From Alphaproteobacteria bacterium (GTDB lineage Bacteria; Pseudomonadota; Alphaproteobacteria; Caulobacterales; Maricaulaceae): 64,000 bases of DNA. Shown here piece after piece: positions 19,254-31,305 of the stretch; positions within the stretch are counted from its first letter, which is position 1; every line of letters starts with the position of its first letter. Below the pieces are notes generated by a model that did not search any database, was not told where the DNA came from, and saw nothing but the letters and a program-made list of their open reading frames with translations. The stretch lies in NCBI GenBank assembly GCA_016124675.1, contig WGNG01000014.1, positions 62,001-126,000 on the forward strand. The letters run 5' to 3'. The translations under genes and the position numbers were made by a program.

Positions 19254-20585
19254 ATGCGCCTCAGCCGATTTCTGCTTCCCGTCCTGAAAGAAACGCCTGC
19301 CGACGCGCAAATCGTCTCGCACCGTCTGATGCTGCGCTCCGGCATGATCCGTCAGGAGGCGGCGGGGATTTATTCCTGGCTGCCGCTGGGTCTGCGCGTG
19401 CTGCGCAAGATCGAGACCATCGTGCGCGAGGAGCAGAACCGCGCCGGCGCCATCGAAATCCTGATGCCGACGCTGCAGCCTGCCGATCTGTGGCGCGAGA
19501 GCGGGCGCTATGAGGCCTATGGCAAGGAGATGCTGCGCATCATCGACCGCCACAAGCGCGATTTGCTCTATGGACCCACGAATGAGGAGATGGTGACCGC
19601 CATCTTCCGCACATTCTGCCGGTCCTACAAGGACTTGCCGAAGAATCTCTACCACATCCAGTGGAAGTTCCGCGACGAGATCCGCCCCCGCTTCGGCGTG
19701 ATGCGCGGGCGCGAATTCCTGATGAAGGACGCCTATTCCTTCGATATCGACGAGGCTTCGGCGCGCGCGGCCTATAACCGCATGTTCATCGCCTATCTCA
19801 ACACGTTTGCGCGCATGGGGCTCAAAGCCGTGCCGATGCGCGCCGACACCGGGCCGATTGGCGGCGATCTCAGCCACGAATTCATCATCCTGGCCGAGAC
19901 CGGCGAGAGCGCCGTGTTCTGCGACAGCGCGTTGGTGGACATGGGCGCGCCGGGCGCGGACGTGGATTTTGACAGCGATCTGCAGGGCTTGGTGGACCAG
20001 CGCACCGCGCTCTACGCCGCCACCGAGGAGATGCATGACGCCGCCCGTTTCGAGGCCGAGACGCCGCAGGAGCGGCGCCTGTCGGCGCGCGGCATCGAGG
20101 TGGGGCATATTTTCTACTTCGGGACCAAGTATTCCGATCCCATGAAAGCCTTCGTCACCCATCCCGATGGGCAGGACCGGGCGGTGCACATGGGCTCCTA
20201 TGGCGTGGGCGTGTCGCGGCTCCTGGGCGCGATCATCGAGGCCCATCATGATGAGGCGGGGATCATCTGGCCCGACGCCGTGGCGCCGTTCGGGGCGGGC
20301 ATCATCAATCTCAAGGCCGGCGATCCGGATACGGACGCCGCGTGTTCGCAGGCCTATGACGCGCTGTCGCTGGCGGGGCTTGACCCGCTCCTGGACGATA
20401 CGGGCGAGCGCCCGGGCGCGAAATTCGCCTCCATGGACCTGATCGGCCTGCCCTGGCAGCTGGTGATCGGCCCGCGCGGGGTGAAAGAGGGCAAGGTGGA
20501 GCTCAAACGCCGCGCCACCGGCGAGCGCGTGGAGCTGAGCCTGGCTGACGCCGTCGCGCGGATCGTGGAGGCCAGCACCGCATGA
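19254..20585 (+). CDS. proS: Prolyl-tRNA synthetase (short bacterial type)
   Basis: 443 residues beginning [19 protein letters not shown], the usual start of the alphaproteobacterial ProS that lacks the editing insertion. Class II motifs are visible: motif 1 region [18 protein letters not shown], motif 2 [21 protein letters not shown] and motif 3 [13 protein letters not shown]. An earlier in-frame start (19179) would add an atypical 25-residue extension, so I chose 19254. Overlaps the lolC/E start by four bases. Confidence 0.95.
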   Translation: MRLSRFLLPVLKETPADAQIVSHRLMLRSGMIRQEAAGIYSWLPLGLRVLRKIETIVREEQNRAGAIEILMPTLQPADLWRESGRYEAYGKEMLRIIDRHKRDLLYGPTNEEMVTAIFRTFCRSYKDLPKNLYHIQWKFRDEIRPRFGVMRGREFLMKDAYSFDIDEASARAAYNRMFIAYLNTFARMGLKAVPMRADTGPIGGDLSHEFIILAETGESAVFCDSALVDMGAPGADVDFDSDLQGLVDQRTALYAATEEMHDAARFEAETPQERRLSARGIEVGHIFYFGTKYSDPMKAFVTHPDGQDRAVHMGSYGVGVSRLLGAIIEAHHDEAGIIWPDAVAPFGAGIINLKAGDPDTDAACSQAYDALSLAGLDPLLDDTGERPGAKFASMDLIGLPWQLVIGPRGVKEGKVELKRRATGERVELSLADAVARIVEASTA

Positions 20586-21907
20586 GCGCTGGGCCTGACG
20601 CCGCCGGGACCGGAGCCGGTCCGTTCAGCGCCTTTGAATTCATGCTGGCGTTGCGCTATCTGCGCGCCCGGCGCCAGCAGGCCGGCGTGACGCTGGTGGC
20701 GATCATCTCCTTTGTCGGGATCATGCTGGCGGTGACCGCGCTGATCGCCGTCATGTCCATCATGAACGGCTTCCGCCACGAGCTGCTGACCCGGCTTCTG
20801 GGCGTGCAGCCCCATGTCTATGTCCAGCTGCCCCAGGATCTCAACAGCCAGACCAGCGATCTGGCTGACGCCATCGCGCAGCTGCCGGGCGTGCGCCAGG
20901 CCGGGCCGGTGACACTGGGCCAGGCGCTGGTGACATCGGCGCGCGGGCAGGCGGCGTTTGCGCAGGTCAATGGCGTGCGCGCCTCGGATTTCGTCAATTT
21001 CGACATCGTCACCGGCGCGGGCGGCGTGGCGGAGGCCGGCGGCGGGCTGGTGTCCGGCACGGCGGAGGGGTTTGGCGAGGGCCGCAATGGCGGCGACATC
21101 ATCGTCATCGGCTCGGCCATGGCGGCGCGTCTGGGCGTGTCGGCGGGCGATGACGTGACGCTGGTCACCCCGCGCGGCGCGCAGACCGCGCTGGGCGTGG
21201 CGCCGCGCTCGAAAACCTATCTCGTCGGCGCGGTGCTGACCGTGGGGGTGCAGGACCTTGATTCCATCCTCGTCTACATGCCCATCGAGCAGGCGGCGCT
21301 GTTCTTCAACCGGTCGGCGGCGGGCGATTACATCGATGTGCGCCTCACCAATCCCGACGCGCCCGAACCGGTGATCGCGCGCATCAACGCCATCGCGCCG
21401 CCGGGCGCGCTGGTGTTCGACTGGCGCGTGGAGAACGCCGCCTTCTGGAACGCGCTGCAGGTGGAGCGCATCGCCATGCGGCTCATCCTGTCCATCATCG
21501 TGGCCATTGCGGCGCTCAACATCATCTCCGGCGTGGTCATGCTGGTGAAGAACAAGACGCGCGACATCGCCATCCTGCGCACCATGGGCGCCACGCGCGG
21601 CGCGGTGATGCGCATCTTCCTGATCGCCGGGGCCACGATCGGCTCGTTCGGCACGCTGTGCGGCATCGTGCTGGGCCTGTTGTTCGTGGCGTTCATCGGC
21701 CCGATCCAGGACGGCATTGCGCTGATGACGGGTGTGAACATCTTCGACCCCACCGTCTACAAGCTCTACCGCCTGCCCGCGCGCGTGGACTGGACCGAAG
21801 TGGTGTTCGTGTCGGCCTGGGGCTTCGCCATGGCGCTCCTGGCCACACTCTTGCCCAGCTGGCGGGCCGGGCGGATCGATCCGGTGGAGGCGCTGCGCAA
21901 TGAGTGA
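20582..21907 (+). CDS. Lipoprotein-releasing ABC transporter permease (LolC/LolE family)
   Basis: 441 residues. The inner-membrane permease of the Lol system, which releases outer-membrane lipoproteins to LolA. One N-terminal helix follows [20 protein letters not shown], then a large periplasmic domain (about 55-275) and three C-terminal helices ([25 protein letters not shown] is the cytoplasmic coupling segment). Alphaproteobacteria usually have one LolC/E-like protein. Ends eight bases inside lolD. Confidence 0.93.
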   Translation: MSAGPDAAGTGAGPFSAFEFMLALRYLRARRQQAGVTLVAIISFVGIMLAVTALIAVMSIMNGFRHELLTRLLGVQPHVYVQLPQDLNSQTSDLADAIAQLPGVRQAGPVTLGQALVTSARGQAAFAQVNGVRASDFVNFDIVTGAGGVAEAGGGLVSGTAEGFGEGRNGGDIIVIGSAMAARLGVSAGDDVTLVTPRGAQTALGVAPRSKTYLVGAVLTVGVQDLDSILVYMPIEQAALFFNRSAAGDYIDVRLTNPDAPEPVIARINAIAPPGALVFDWRVENAAFWNALQVERIAMRLILSIIVAIAALNIISGVVMLVKNKTRDIAILRTMGATRGAVMRIFLIAGATIGSFGTLCGIVLGLLFVAFIGPIQDGIALMTGVNIFDPTVYKLYRLPARVDWTEVVFVSAWGFAMALLATLLPSWRAGRIDPVEALRNE

Positions 21908-22592
21908 GCCGGTCTTATCCATCCGCGCCCTGACGCGCGTCTATGACAGCGGCGCCGAGCGCCTGGAAGTCCTGTCAGGCGCCGATCTCGACCTCTATCC
22001 CGGCGAGCTGGTCGGGCTGGTCGGGCCGTCCGGCTCGGGCAAGTCCTCGCTCCTGCACGCCGCCGCCCTGCTGGAGACGCCCACCTCGGGTCAGGTCTTT
22101 ATCGCCGGGCTGGACGGGCTCGCCTTGCCGGAACGCGCCCGCACGGCCCTGCGGCGGCGCGAGATCGGCTTTGTGTACCAGTTCCACCACCTCCTGCCGG
22201 AACTCGACGCGCTGGAGAATGTCGCCCTGCCGCTGCGCATTGCAGGCAGGGGGGCAGGTCCCGCGAAGGCGGCGGCGCGCATGCGTCTGGAGACTCTGGG
22301 CCTTGGCGGGCGGCTCACCCACCGGCCCGGCCAGCTGTCCGGCGGCGAGCAACAGCGGGTGGCGATCGCCCGCGCGCTGGTCAACAATCCGCGCGTGGTG
22401 CTGGCCGACGAACCCACGGGCAATCTCGACCCCGCCCACTCCGACCAGGTCTTCGACGCCCTCGCCGCCGCCTGCCGCGAAGCGGGCGCTGCGGCGCTGA
22501 TCGCCACCCACAACCTCGCCCTCGCCGCGCGCATGGACCGGGTGGTGACGGTGGAGCAGGGGCGGCTGAGGTCCTGGGTGGCGCAGGGGTGA
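21900..22592 (+). CDS. lolD: Lipoprotein-releasing ABC transporter ATP-binding protein
   Basis: 230 residues. Walker A GPSGSGKSS (42-50), Q-loop region VYQFHHLLPEL, signature LSGGEQQRVAIARAL, Walker B VVLADEPTGNLD and switch His in ATHN. It energises lipoprotein release together with the overlapping permease. The proS-lolCE-lolD order is common in alphaproteobacteria. Confidence 0.95.
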   Translation: MSEPVLSIRALTRVYDSGAERLEVLSGADLDLYPGELVGLVGPSGSGKSSLLHAAALLETPTSGQVFIAGLDGLALPERARTALRRREIGFVYQFHHLLPELDALENVALPLRIAGRGAGPAKAAARMRLETLGLGGRLTHRPGQLSGGEQQRVAIARALVNNPRVVLADEPTGNLDPAHSDQVFDALAAACREAGAAALIATHNLALAARMDRVVTVEQGRLRSWVAQG

Positions 22593-23000
22593 GGCTCGCG
22601 GTCTGACGGCTCGACGTCTGACCGTGCTCTCTCCCGTTCCTGGGGCCAGCGCATTTGACCGAAGCCGGCCGGTTCACGGGGCGCAAGGCGGCGGGGCTCA
22701 GGCCGCCGCCATGTCCGGGATGATCGCCATGCGGCCCCGTTTTCTCCTGGCTCCTTGCTGGGTCATTTTCGCAAGCGGCGCAGCCTGTCAGGGACGACCG
22801 AGCCAGGCTCGGTCGCCGCACGGCGGCGGCCTGAATGGCCGTCCTTGACAGACTGCGATCGCCTGGCGGCTTCCTCCAGCATGGAACGAGGGGGAGGGCT
22901 GATCCCCGGAATTCTCGCCGCGGCGCGTGCTCAGCCTGCACGCCAACCCACCGACTTTCCACAGCTTTGCGAATCATTTTGCCGTGGCCACGATTCGCGC
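22593..23000. other. Long intergenic stretch before the dnaE locus
   Basis: About 400 bases without a supported gene. It contains one copy of a structured dispersed repeat (22751-22914) and a GC-rich hairpin near 22690-22710. Reading frames through it are repeat-derived and are not called. Confidence 0.5.
22751..22914. repeat. Structured dispersed repeat, copy A
   Basis: About 164 bases matching 61541-61704 almost end to end, with a few substitutions and short indels. The core is bounded by inverted arms CTGTCAGGGACG (22785-22796) and CGTCCTTGACAG (22840-22851). These pair with one G-T wobble, where copy B has a perfect pair. Internal hairpins occur around GACCGAGCC/GGCTCGGTC. The 3' flank (ACTGCGATCGCC...CCAGCATGGA) is also conserved. 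Confidence 0.75.
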
Positions 23001-23050
23001 TTGACGGCGGGAACAAAAAGAGAAAATATGCAACGGAACAAAACAGGAAT
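23001..23050 (+). promoter_or_regulatory. Promoter with two LexA-box-like sites upstream of the 30-residue gene and dnaE
   Basis: TTGACG at 23001-23006 is a -35 candidate, with AAATAT (23024-23029) at 17-base spacing. Between and after them are two near matches to the alphaproteobacterial LexA box GAAC-N7-GAAC: GAAC-N7-GAAA at 23011-23025 and GAAC-N7-GAAT at 23036-23050, each with one mismatch. Their overlap with the promoter is what an SOS operator would look like. Pattern-based only. Confidence 0.4.
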
Positions 23051-23088
23051 TGCCGCAAAAGCGGCGTTGAACCAGAAGGATGCCTGCC

Positions 23089-23181
23089 ATGCGCCACGCC
23101 CTTGAAGATATCGCTTCGGCCGCCGTCATCGCCGGCTTCGTGACCCTCGCGCTCGCCGTATCAGCCGCCATGGCGGGCTGA
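23089..23181 (+). CDS. 30-residue single-span membrane peptide upstream of dnaE (SidA-like candidate)
   Basis: ATG at 23089 with AAGGA eight bases upstream. It encodes MRHALEDIASAAVIAGFV followed by a hydrophobic run ending AAMAG, 30 residues, one membrane helix with a short charged N-terminus. The next gene is dnaE, 66 bases on. Size, topology, position and the LexA-like upstream sites recall Caulobacter SidA, a 29-residue SOS-induced inhibitor of cell division that binds FtsW/FtsN. I see no sequence identity that proves this. A 25-codon ORF at 23028-23105 overlaps in another frame and is less likely. Confidence 0.5.
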   Translation: MRHALEDIASAAVIAGFVTLALAVSAAMAG

Positions 23182-23246
23182 CCCTGGTGCGCCGCCTCGT
23201 CTAGGGTTGGCGCCCTGCCGACTCGCGATTGCTGCGGAGAGTTCCC

Positions 23247-26696
<3,450 letters not shown>

Positions 26697-27075
26697 GATG
26701 CGGTCCGATATGATCCGGGTCTGGCCGCACGCTCCGATATCCTGACCCGCAGCGCCGTCACAAGACCGGCGCGTGGCTTTACTGATGGCTCTCCAGCCTT
26801 GCCGGTACCCGCTCCCGCGCCCGCGCCGGCGCCTCGCGGCTCCGCCCTAACCTGACACATGTGTTCGGTCTGCCATTCTCCTGCAGCCCGGGGGGCGCCG
26901 CGCGCCGCGCCGCCATGGTATCGCTAGGGCTGCGCCGGGTCGCGAGCGAGTCTCTGGCGCCGGTGTGCGCGCTGGACCGGGCTTGCCAGCCGGCGGGTTC
27001 GCCGCTGCGCCGCGCGAGCCGCTTGCCAGACGACCGGCGTGCCGGATCACCGGCTTGCCAGAAGAGGGTGCGCCC
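26697..27075. other. Intergenic region between dnaE and the ABC permease gene
   Basis: 379 bases. Three CTTGCCAG repeats occur in the last 100 bases, but I see no gene, clear promoter pair or strong terminator hairpin with a T-tract. The in-frame upstream extension of the permease gene here looks non-coding. Confidence 0.4.
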
Positions 27076-27960
27076 ATGCCTGACGACCGCCCATCGCCTT
27101 CGGCCTCCGCCCCGCCCGCCGCTGCGAAGGCCGCTGCCACGCCGGCAGCCTCCGCGCGCGCGCCTCTGGCGCCGCCGGGCCCGCGCGCGTTCGGCGCGGT
27201 GAACTGGCTGGGGCTTTGGACGCTCTACAAGAAGGAAGTGCGCCGCTTTCTGAAAGTGCATTTCCAGACCGTGCTGGCGCCGGTCGTGACCTCGCTTCTG
27301 TTCATGATCGTGTTCTCGCTGGCCATCGGCGCCCAGCGCGGCGAGATCCTGGGCGTTGATTACGCGAGCTTCCTGGCGCCGGGCCTCGTGATGCTGGGCG
27401 TGCTCAACAATGCCTTCGCCAATTCGTCCTCCTCGCTCATCGGGGCGAAGATGATGAACAACACCGTCGATTTCCTGATGCCCCCGCTGTCGCCGTCGGA
27501 GCTCGCCGCCGCCTTCGTGGGCGGGGCGGTCACGCGCGGCGTGCTGGTGGGCGTGGCGACCGCCGTGTGCATCGCGCCCTTCGTCGACATGAGCATCGCC
27601 CATCCCTGGGCGGTGGCGTATTTTGGTTTGTCGGCGGCTTTGATGATGGGAGCCATCGGGGTGATCGCCGGGCTGTGGGCGGAGAAATTCGATCATCTGG
27701 CCGTGGTGACCAATTTCGTGATCCTGCCGCTCGCCTTCCTGTCGGGCACGTTCTACTCGGTGGAGATCCTGCCCGAGCCGTTCTACACGATCAGCCATGT
27801 CAATCCGGTCTTCTTCCTGATTGACGGCTTCCGCTACGGTTTCATCGGTGCCGGCGACAGCGATCTGCGCATCGGCGTGGCGGTGACGGCGGGGCTCAAT
27901 CTGGCGCTGGTGACGGCCTGCTATCTGCTATTGCGCTCGGGCTGGCGCTTGAAGAGCTGA
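27076..27960 (+). CDS. ABC-2 type transporter permease
   Basis: 294 residues. A Pro/Ala-rich N-terminal tail of about 45 residues is followed by the ABC-2 membrane domain: LYKKEVRRFLKVHFQTVLAP (amphipathic entry), six helices and the signature region PLAFLSGTFYSVEILP...VNPVFFLIDGFRYGFIG. It resembles YadH-type permeases that pair with a separate ATPase. No ATPase gene is adjacent. ATG at 27076 chosen; an extension to 26965 would be low complexity. Confidence 0.87.
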   Translation: MPDDRPSPSASAPPAAAKAAATPAASARAPLAPPGPRAFGAVNWLGLWTLYKKEVRRFLKVHFQTVLAPVVTSLLFMIVFSLAIGAQRGEILGVDYASFLAPGLVMLGVLNNAFANSSSSLIGAKMMNNTVDFLMPPLSPSELAAAFVGGAVTRGVLVGVATAVCIAPFVDMSIAHPWAVAYFGLSAALMMGAIGVIAGLWAEKFDHLAVVTNFVILPLAFLSGTFYSVEILPEPFYTISHVNPVFFLIDGFRYGFIGAGDSDLRIGVAVTAGLNLALVTACYLLLRSGWRLKS

Positions 27961-28011
27961 ACCAAAGGGGCCTAGATCGGGTCCGTACACGCGATTTTTG
28001 GGGACTGCTGC

Positions 28012-29196
28012 ATGGCCAAACCGTTGATGGATACCTATTCGCCACCCGATATCGATTTCGAGCGGGGCGAGGGGGTGTATCTGCATGCGCGCGGCGGGGC
28101 GCGCTATCTTGATTTCATCTCCGGCATCGCCGTGAACGGGCTCGGCCATTGCCACCCGGCGGCTGTGGCAGCGCTGAAAGCCCAGGCCGAAACGTTGTGG
28201 CATACCTCCAACATGTTCCGCGTGCCGGGCCAGGTGGAGCTTGCCGAAAAATACTGCCGCGACAGCTTCGCCGACCGGGTGTTCTTCACCAATTCCGGGA
28301 CTGAGGCGATGGAATGCGCGCTGAAAACGGCGCGCCACTATCATTTCGCCAACGGGCGGCCCGACCGCTACCGCATCATCACCTTCACCGGCGCGTTTCA
28401 CGGGCGCACGTTCGGCGCCATCAATGCGGGCGGCAATCCGGCGTATCTCGAAGGCTTCGGCCCCCGCATGGAAGGGTTTGACCAGGTCCCCTTCGGCGAT
28501 CACGACGCGCTGAAAGCCGCCATTACCGAGGAGACCGCCGCCATTCTGGTCGAGCCCGTGCAGGGCGAGGGCGGCGTGCGCGCCGTCCCCGATGTCTGCC
28601 TGCGCGGTCTTCGTGAGCTGTGCGACGATCACGGGCTATTGCTGATCTATGACGAGGTGCAGTGCGGCGCCGGTCGCACGGGCAAGCTGTGGGCGCATGA
28701 ATGGGCGGGCTCGGCCAGACCCGACATCATGGCCGTGGCCAAGGGCGTGGGCGGGGGCTTCCCCATGGGCGCGTGCCTGACCACTGATGCGGCGGGCGCG
28801 CACATGAAGGTCGGCACGCACGGCTCCACCTTCGGGGGCAACCCGCTGGCCATGGCGGTGGGCAACGCCGTCTATGACGAGCTGACGCGGCCGGGCTTTC
28901 TTGACCATGTCACCGCCATCTCCAACACGCTGCGCCAGCAATTGTCGGGGCTTGCCGATGCCCATTCGGGCAAGGTCGCCGAGCTGCGCGGGCGCGGCCT
29001 GCTCATCGGGCTGAAGCTCAAGGACGGTTACGTCAACAAGCAGCTGGCGGCCCTGGCGCGCGATCAGCATCTGCTGATGGGCGCCGCCGGGGACAATGTG
29101 GCGCGCCTGGCGCCGCCGCTGATTATCGATGAGAGCCATGTGCGCGAGGCGGTGGCGGCGCTGGATGCCGCGCTTGGCGCGCTTGAGCCGCAATGA
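28012..29196 (+). CDS. argD: Acetylornithine/succinyldiaminopimelate aminotransferase
   Basis: 394 residues, class III PLP aminotransferase. Motifs: FISGIAVNGLGHCHP, NSGTEAMECALK, TGAFHGRTFGA, EPVQGEGGV, DEVQCGAGRTG and the PLP lysine in VAKGVGGGFP (Lys244). ArgD acts in arginine synthesis and often also as DapC in the succinylase lysine pathway, which would complement dapD and dapE in this window. The usual next gene, argF, is missing: hslO overlaps argD directly. Confidence 0.93.
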   Translation: MAKPLMDTYSPPDIDFERGEGVYLHARGGARYLDFISGIAVNGLGHCHPAAVAALKAQAETLWHTSNMFRVPGQVELAEKYCRDSFADRVFFTNSGTEAMECALKTARHYHFANGRPDRYRIITFTGAFHGRTFGAINAGGNPAYLEGFGPRMEGFDQVPFGDHDALKAAITEETAAILVEPVQGEGGVRAVPDVCLRGLRELCDDHGLLLIYDEVQCGAGRTGKLWAHEWAGSARPDIMAVAKGVGGGFPMGACLTTDAAGAHMKVGTHGSTFGGNPLAMAVGNAVYDELTRPGFLDHVTAISNTLRQQLSGLADAHSGKVAELRGRGLLIGLKLKDGYVNKQLAALARDQHLLMGAAGDNVARLAPPLIIDESHVREAVAALDAALGALEPQ

Positions 29197-30161
29197 TGCC
29201 TGTTGCGCCCGGCGAGGCCGGCGCGGGGGATGACCGCGTGACCGGCTTCCAGCTGGAAGGGTGCCCCGTGCGCGGGCGGATGGTGCGCCTGGGCGCGGCG
29301 GCCGACCAGATGCTGTCGGCCCACGCCTATCCTGACAGCGTCGCGCGCCTGGTGGGCGAGGCGGCGCTGCTGGCCGTGCTGATCGGGGATTCGCTCAAGT
29401 TTGACGGCAAGCTGATCATCCAGGCCAGCGGTCCGAACTCGGGCGGGCGCCAGATCGAGGGCTCGGGCGCGGTGTCTTTCGTGGTGGCCGACTTCGTGCC
29501 GGGCGAGGGCGTGCGCGCCTACGCCAAGTATGACGCGCAGCGCGTGGCCGCGCTGGAGGCGGAGGGCCGCGCCGGCGCAACCGGGCTTCTGGGCGGGGAG
29601 GGTCATTTCGCCATGACGCTCGACCCCGGCCCCGGGATGGAGCGCTATCAGGGCGTGACCCTGATCACCGGCGAGACGCTGGCCGACAGCGCGGCGCATT
29701 ATTTCGACCAGTCAGAACAGGTGCCCACGCGCCTGCGCCTGGCGGTGGGGCGCGAGATCCTCGATGGCGGGCGCACGGTGTGGCGCGCGGGCGGGGCGCT
29801 GATCCAGCGCATCGCCGGCGATGCAGCGCGCGGCGACGCCCAGGAGGCGTTCGACCATGCGCGCGCCCTGTTTGAGACGCTGGGCGATGACGAGTTGCTC
29901 GACCCCCGGCTCAGCGCGGGCGAAGTGCTCTACCGGTTATTCCATGAGGATGGCGTGCGCGTCGAACCCGGCCGCCCGGCCAACCGCCGCTGCAGCTGCG
30001 AACGCGCCGCCCTGGCGCGCCTGCTCGCGCGCTTCCCCAGTGATGACCGCGAGCACATGAGCGGGGCGGACGGCTCGGTCGCGATGACCTGCGAGTACTG
30101 CAATCGCGAATGGCGCTTCACCGCAGCCGAGATCGACGCGGCGGCGAGCGCAAACGACTGA
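29193..30161 (+). CDS. hslO: Redox-regulated chaperonin Hsp33
   Basis: 322 residues. The N-terminal holdase domain (AHAYPDSVARLVGEAALLAVLIGDSLKFDGKL) is followed by a C-terminal zinc switch with CSC and CEYC separated by about 31 residues, the CxC...CxxC redox motif. Oxidation releases zinc and activates chaperone function. ATG at 29193 overlaps the argD stop (ATGA). Converges with the phosphatase gene. Confidence 0.96.
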   Translation: MMPVAPGEAGAGDDRVTGFQLEGCPVRGRMVRLGAAADQMLSAHAYPDSVARLVGEAALLAVLIGDSLKFDGKLIIQASGPNSGGRQIEGSGAVSFVVADFVPGEGVRAYAKYDAQRVAALEAEGRAGATGLLGGEGHFAMTLDPGPGMERYQGVTLITGETLADSAAHYFDQSEQVPTRLRLAVGREILDGGRTVWRAGGALIQRIAGDAARGDAQEAFDHARALFETLGDDELLDPRLSAGEVLYRLFHEDGVRVEPGRPANRRCSCERAALARLLARFPSDDREHMSGADGSVAMTCEYCNREWRFTAAEIDAAASAND

Positions 30162-30192
30162 CGCCGCTTGCGCCCGCATTGCGCCGCCCGGC

Positions 30193-31236
30193 CTATTCCA
30201 GATACAGCGCGCGCAGGCGTTCGAGATCGGCCCCCAGCACGCCGGTGAGATAGGCGTCCACGCTGCCATGGTCAGCTTCGATCTGGTCCAGCGCAGCGGC
30301 CAGATAGGCTGGGTCAGACCGCATGAAGGGGGCCAGCACCTCGTCGGGAAGGCTGACCCAGAAAGCGGCCGGGTCTTCCGGATCGATGCTGGCGCGGCTG
30401 GCTTCGATATCGGCCATGTAGTCGACGAAGGTGTCCGACAGGGCGTAGTCGGCGAGGATGGTCTCGCGCGGCACGCCGAGCGCGGTGAGGATCAGGGCCG
30501 CAGCCACGCCGGTGCGGTCCTTGCCGGCCGAGCAGTGGAAGGCGGCGGGCTGGCCGCCAGCCTCCAGCATGTCGAACAGGGCGGCGAACCGGTCCGCGAA
30601 CGCGCCGGGCATATCCCGGTAAAAGCCGGAGAAGGCCGCAACCGAGTTCTCCTCGGACAGGCCGCCGGAGAAGGCGGCGGCGAAGACGGCGGTGTCGATC
30701 TCATAGTCCCAGGCGAGGGTTTGGACCGGGCCGGCGCGCCAGTCGGTCGGCTCGGCCACGCGCTCGCTGGAAGCGCGCAAATCGCACACCACGCCGATCC
30801 CAAGATGGCTGAGATAGCGGTAATCGCCCTCGGTGAGGCCCGTCATCACACCCGAGCGGTAAAGCTGGCCCCAGCGCACGCGGCGCCCGTCAGCGGTTTC
30901 GTAGCCGCCCAGATCGCGGAAATTCTTCCCGCCCTCCAGCGGCAAAAGGCGTTCAGCCACGGTGTGTTCGCTCCCTGACAACGTGCGCACGCGCACATAG
31001 GGCCGACCTTCGACGGAGTCGGTGTCGATGGCGATGCTGCCTGAATGCGCCCCGACCGGGGTGAAGTCCGCGGCGTCAAAGCCGGACGGATCATGGCTGA
31101 CCGCCACCGCGGCCGGCGCCGGCGCGCCGGACCAGGACAGGATGAGCTCGCCTGCGGGCGAGCGCGACAGGGCGTACTGGGCGTGCGCCGATGGCGCGGC
31201 GATGATCAGGCACAGGCAGGCAAGCCAGAGGCGCAT
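30193..31236 (-). CDS. Secreted protein-tyrosine/serine phosphatase
   Basis: 347 residues. Signal peptide MRLWLACLCLIIAAPSAHA. The catalytic P-loop is HCSAGKDRTG (Cys nucleophile, CX5R), and upstream motifs LEGGKNFRDLGGYETADG and GVVCDLRASSER are typical of Tyr_phosphatase3 (DUF1706-like) enzymes. The start at 31236 has GGAG seven bases before it; an ATG four codons upstream is possible. It lies just downstream of, and on the same strand as, the TonB receptor, so it may help process the receptor's phosphate- or phosphoester-containing ligand. That link is inference. Confidence 0.85.
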   Translation of the reverse strand: MRLWLACLCLIIAAPSAHAQYALSRSPAGELILSWSGAPAPAAVAVSHDPSGFDAADFTPVGAHSGSIAIDTDSVEGRPYVRVRTLSGSEHTVAERLLPLEGGKNFRDLGGYETADGRRVRWGQLYRSGVMTGLTEGDYRYLSHLGIGVVCDLRASSERVAEPTDWRAGPVQTLAWDYEIDTAVFAAAFSGGLSEENSVAAFSGFYRDMPGAFADRFAALFDMLEAGGQPAAFHCSAGKDRTGVAAALILTALGVPRETILADYALSDTFVDYMADIEASRASIDPEDPAAFWVSLPDEVLAPFMRSDPAYLAAALDQIEADHGSVDAYLTGVLGADLERLRALYLE

Positions 31237-31305
31237 GACGGTCTCCATGGATGAAAGTGGAACGGGCTGGAGGACGCAATGTCCCTCCAGCCCGTCAGGG
31301 CGCGC

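Noticed and set aside
22381-23097. Minus-strand ORF through the dispersed repeat near 22750
   Set aside because: Its translation is derived from the repeat; a similar frame appears at the second copy only because the DNA is repeated.
23028-23105. 25-codon ORF overlapping the 30-residue gene
   Set aside because: Starts at the -10 region and lacks a ribosome-binding site; the other frame has a good one and a clear membrane helix.
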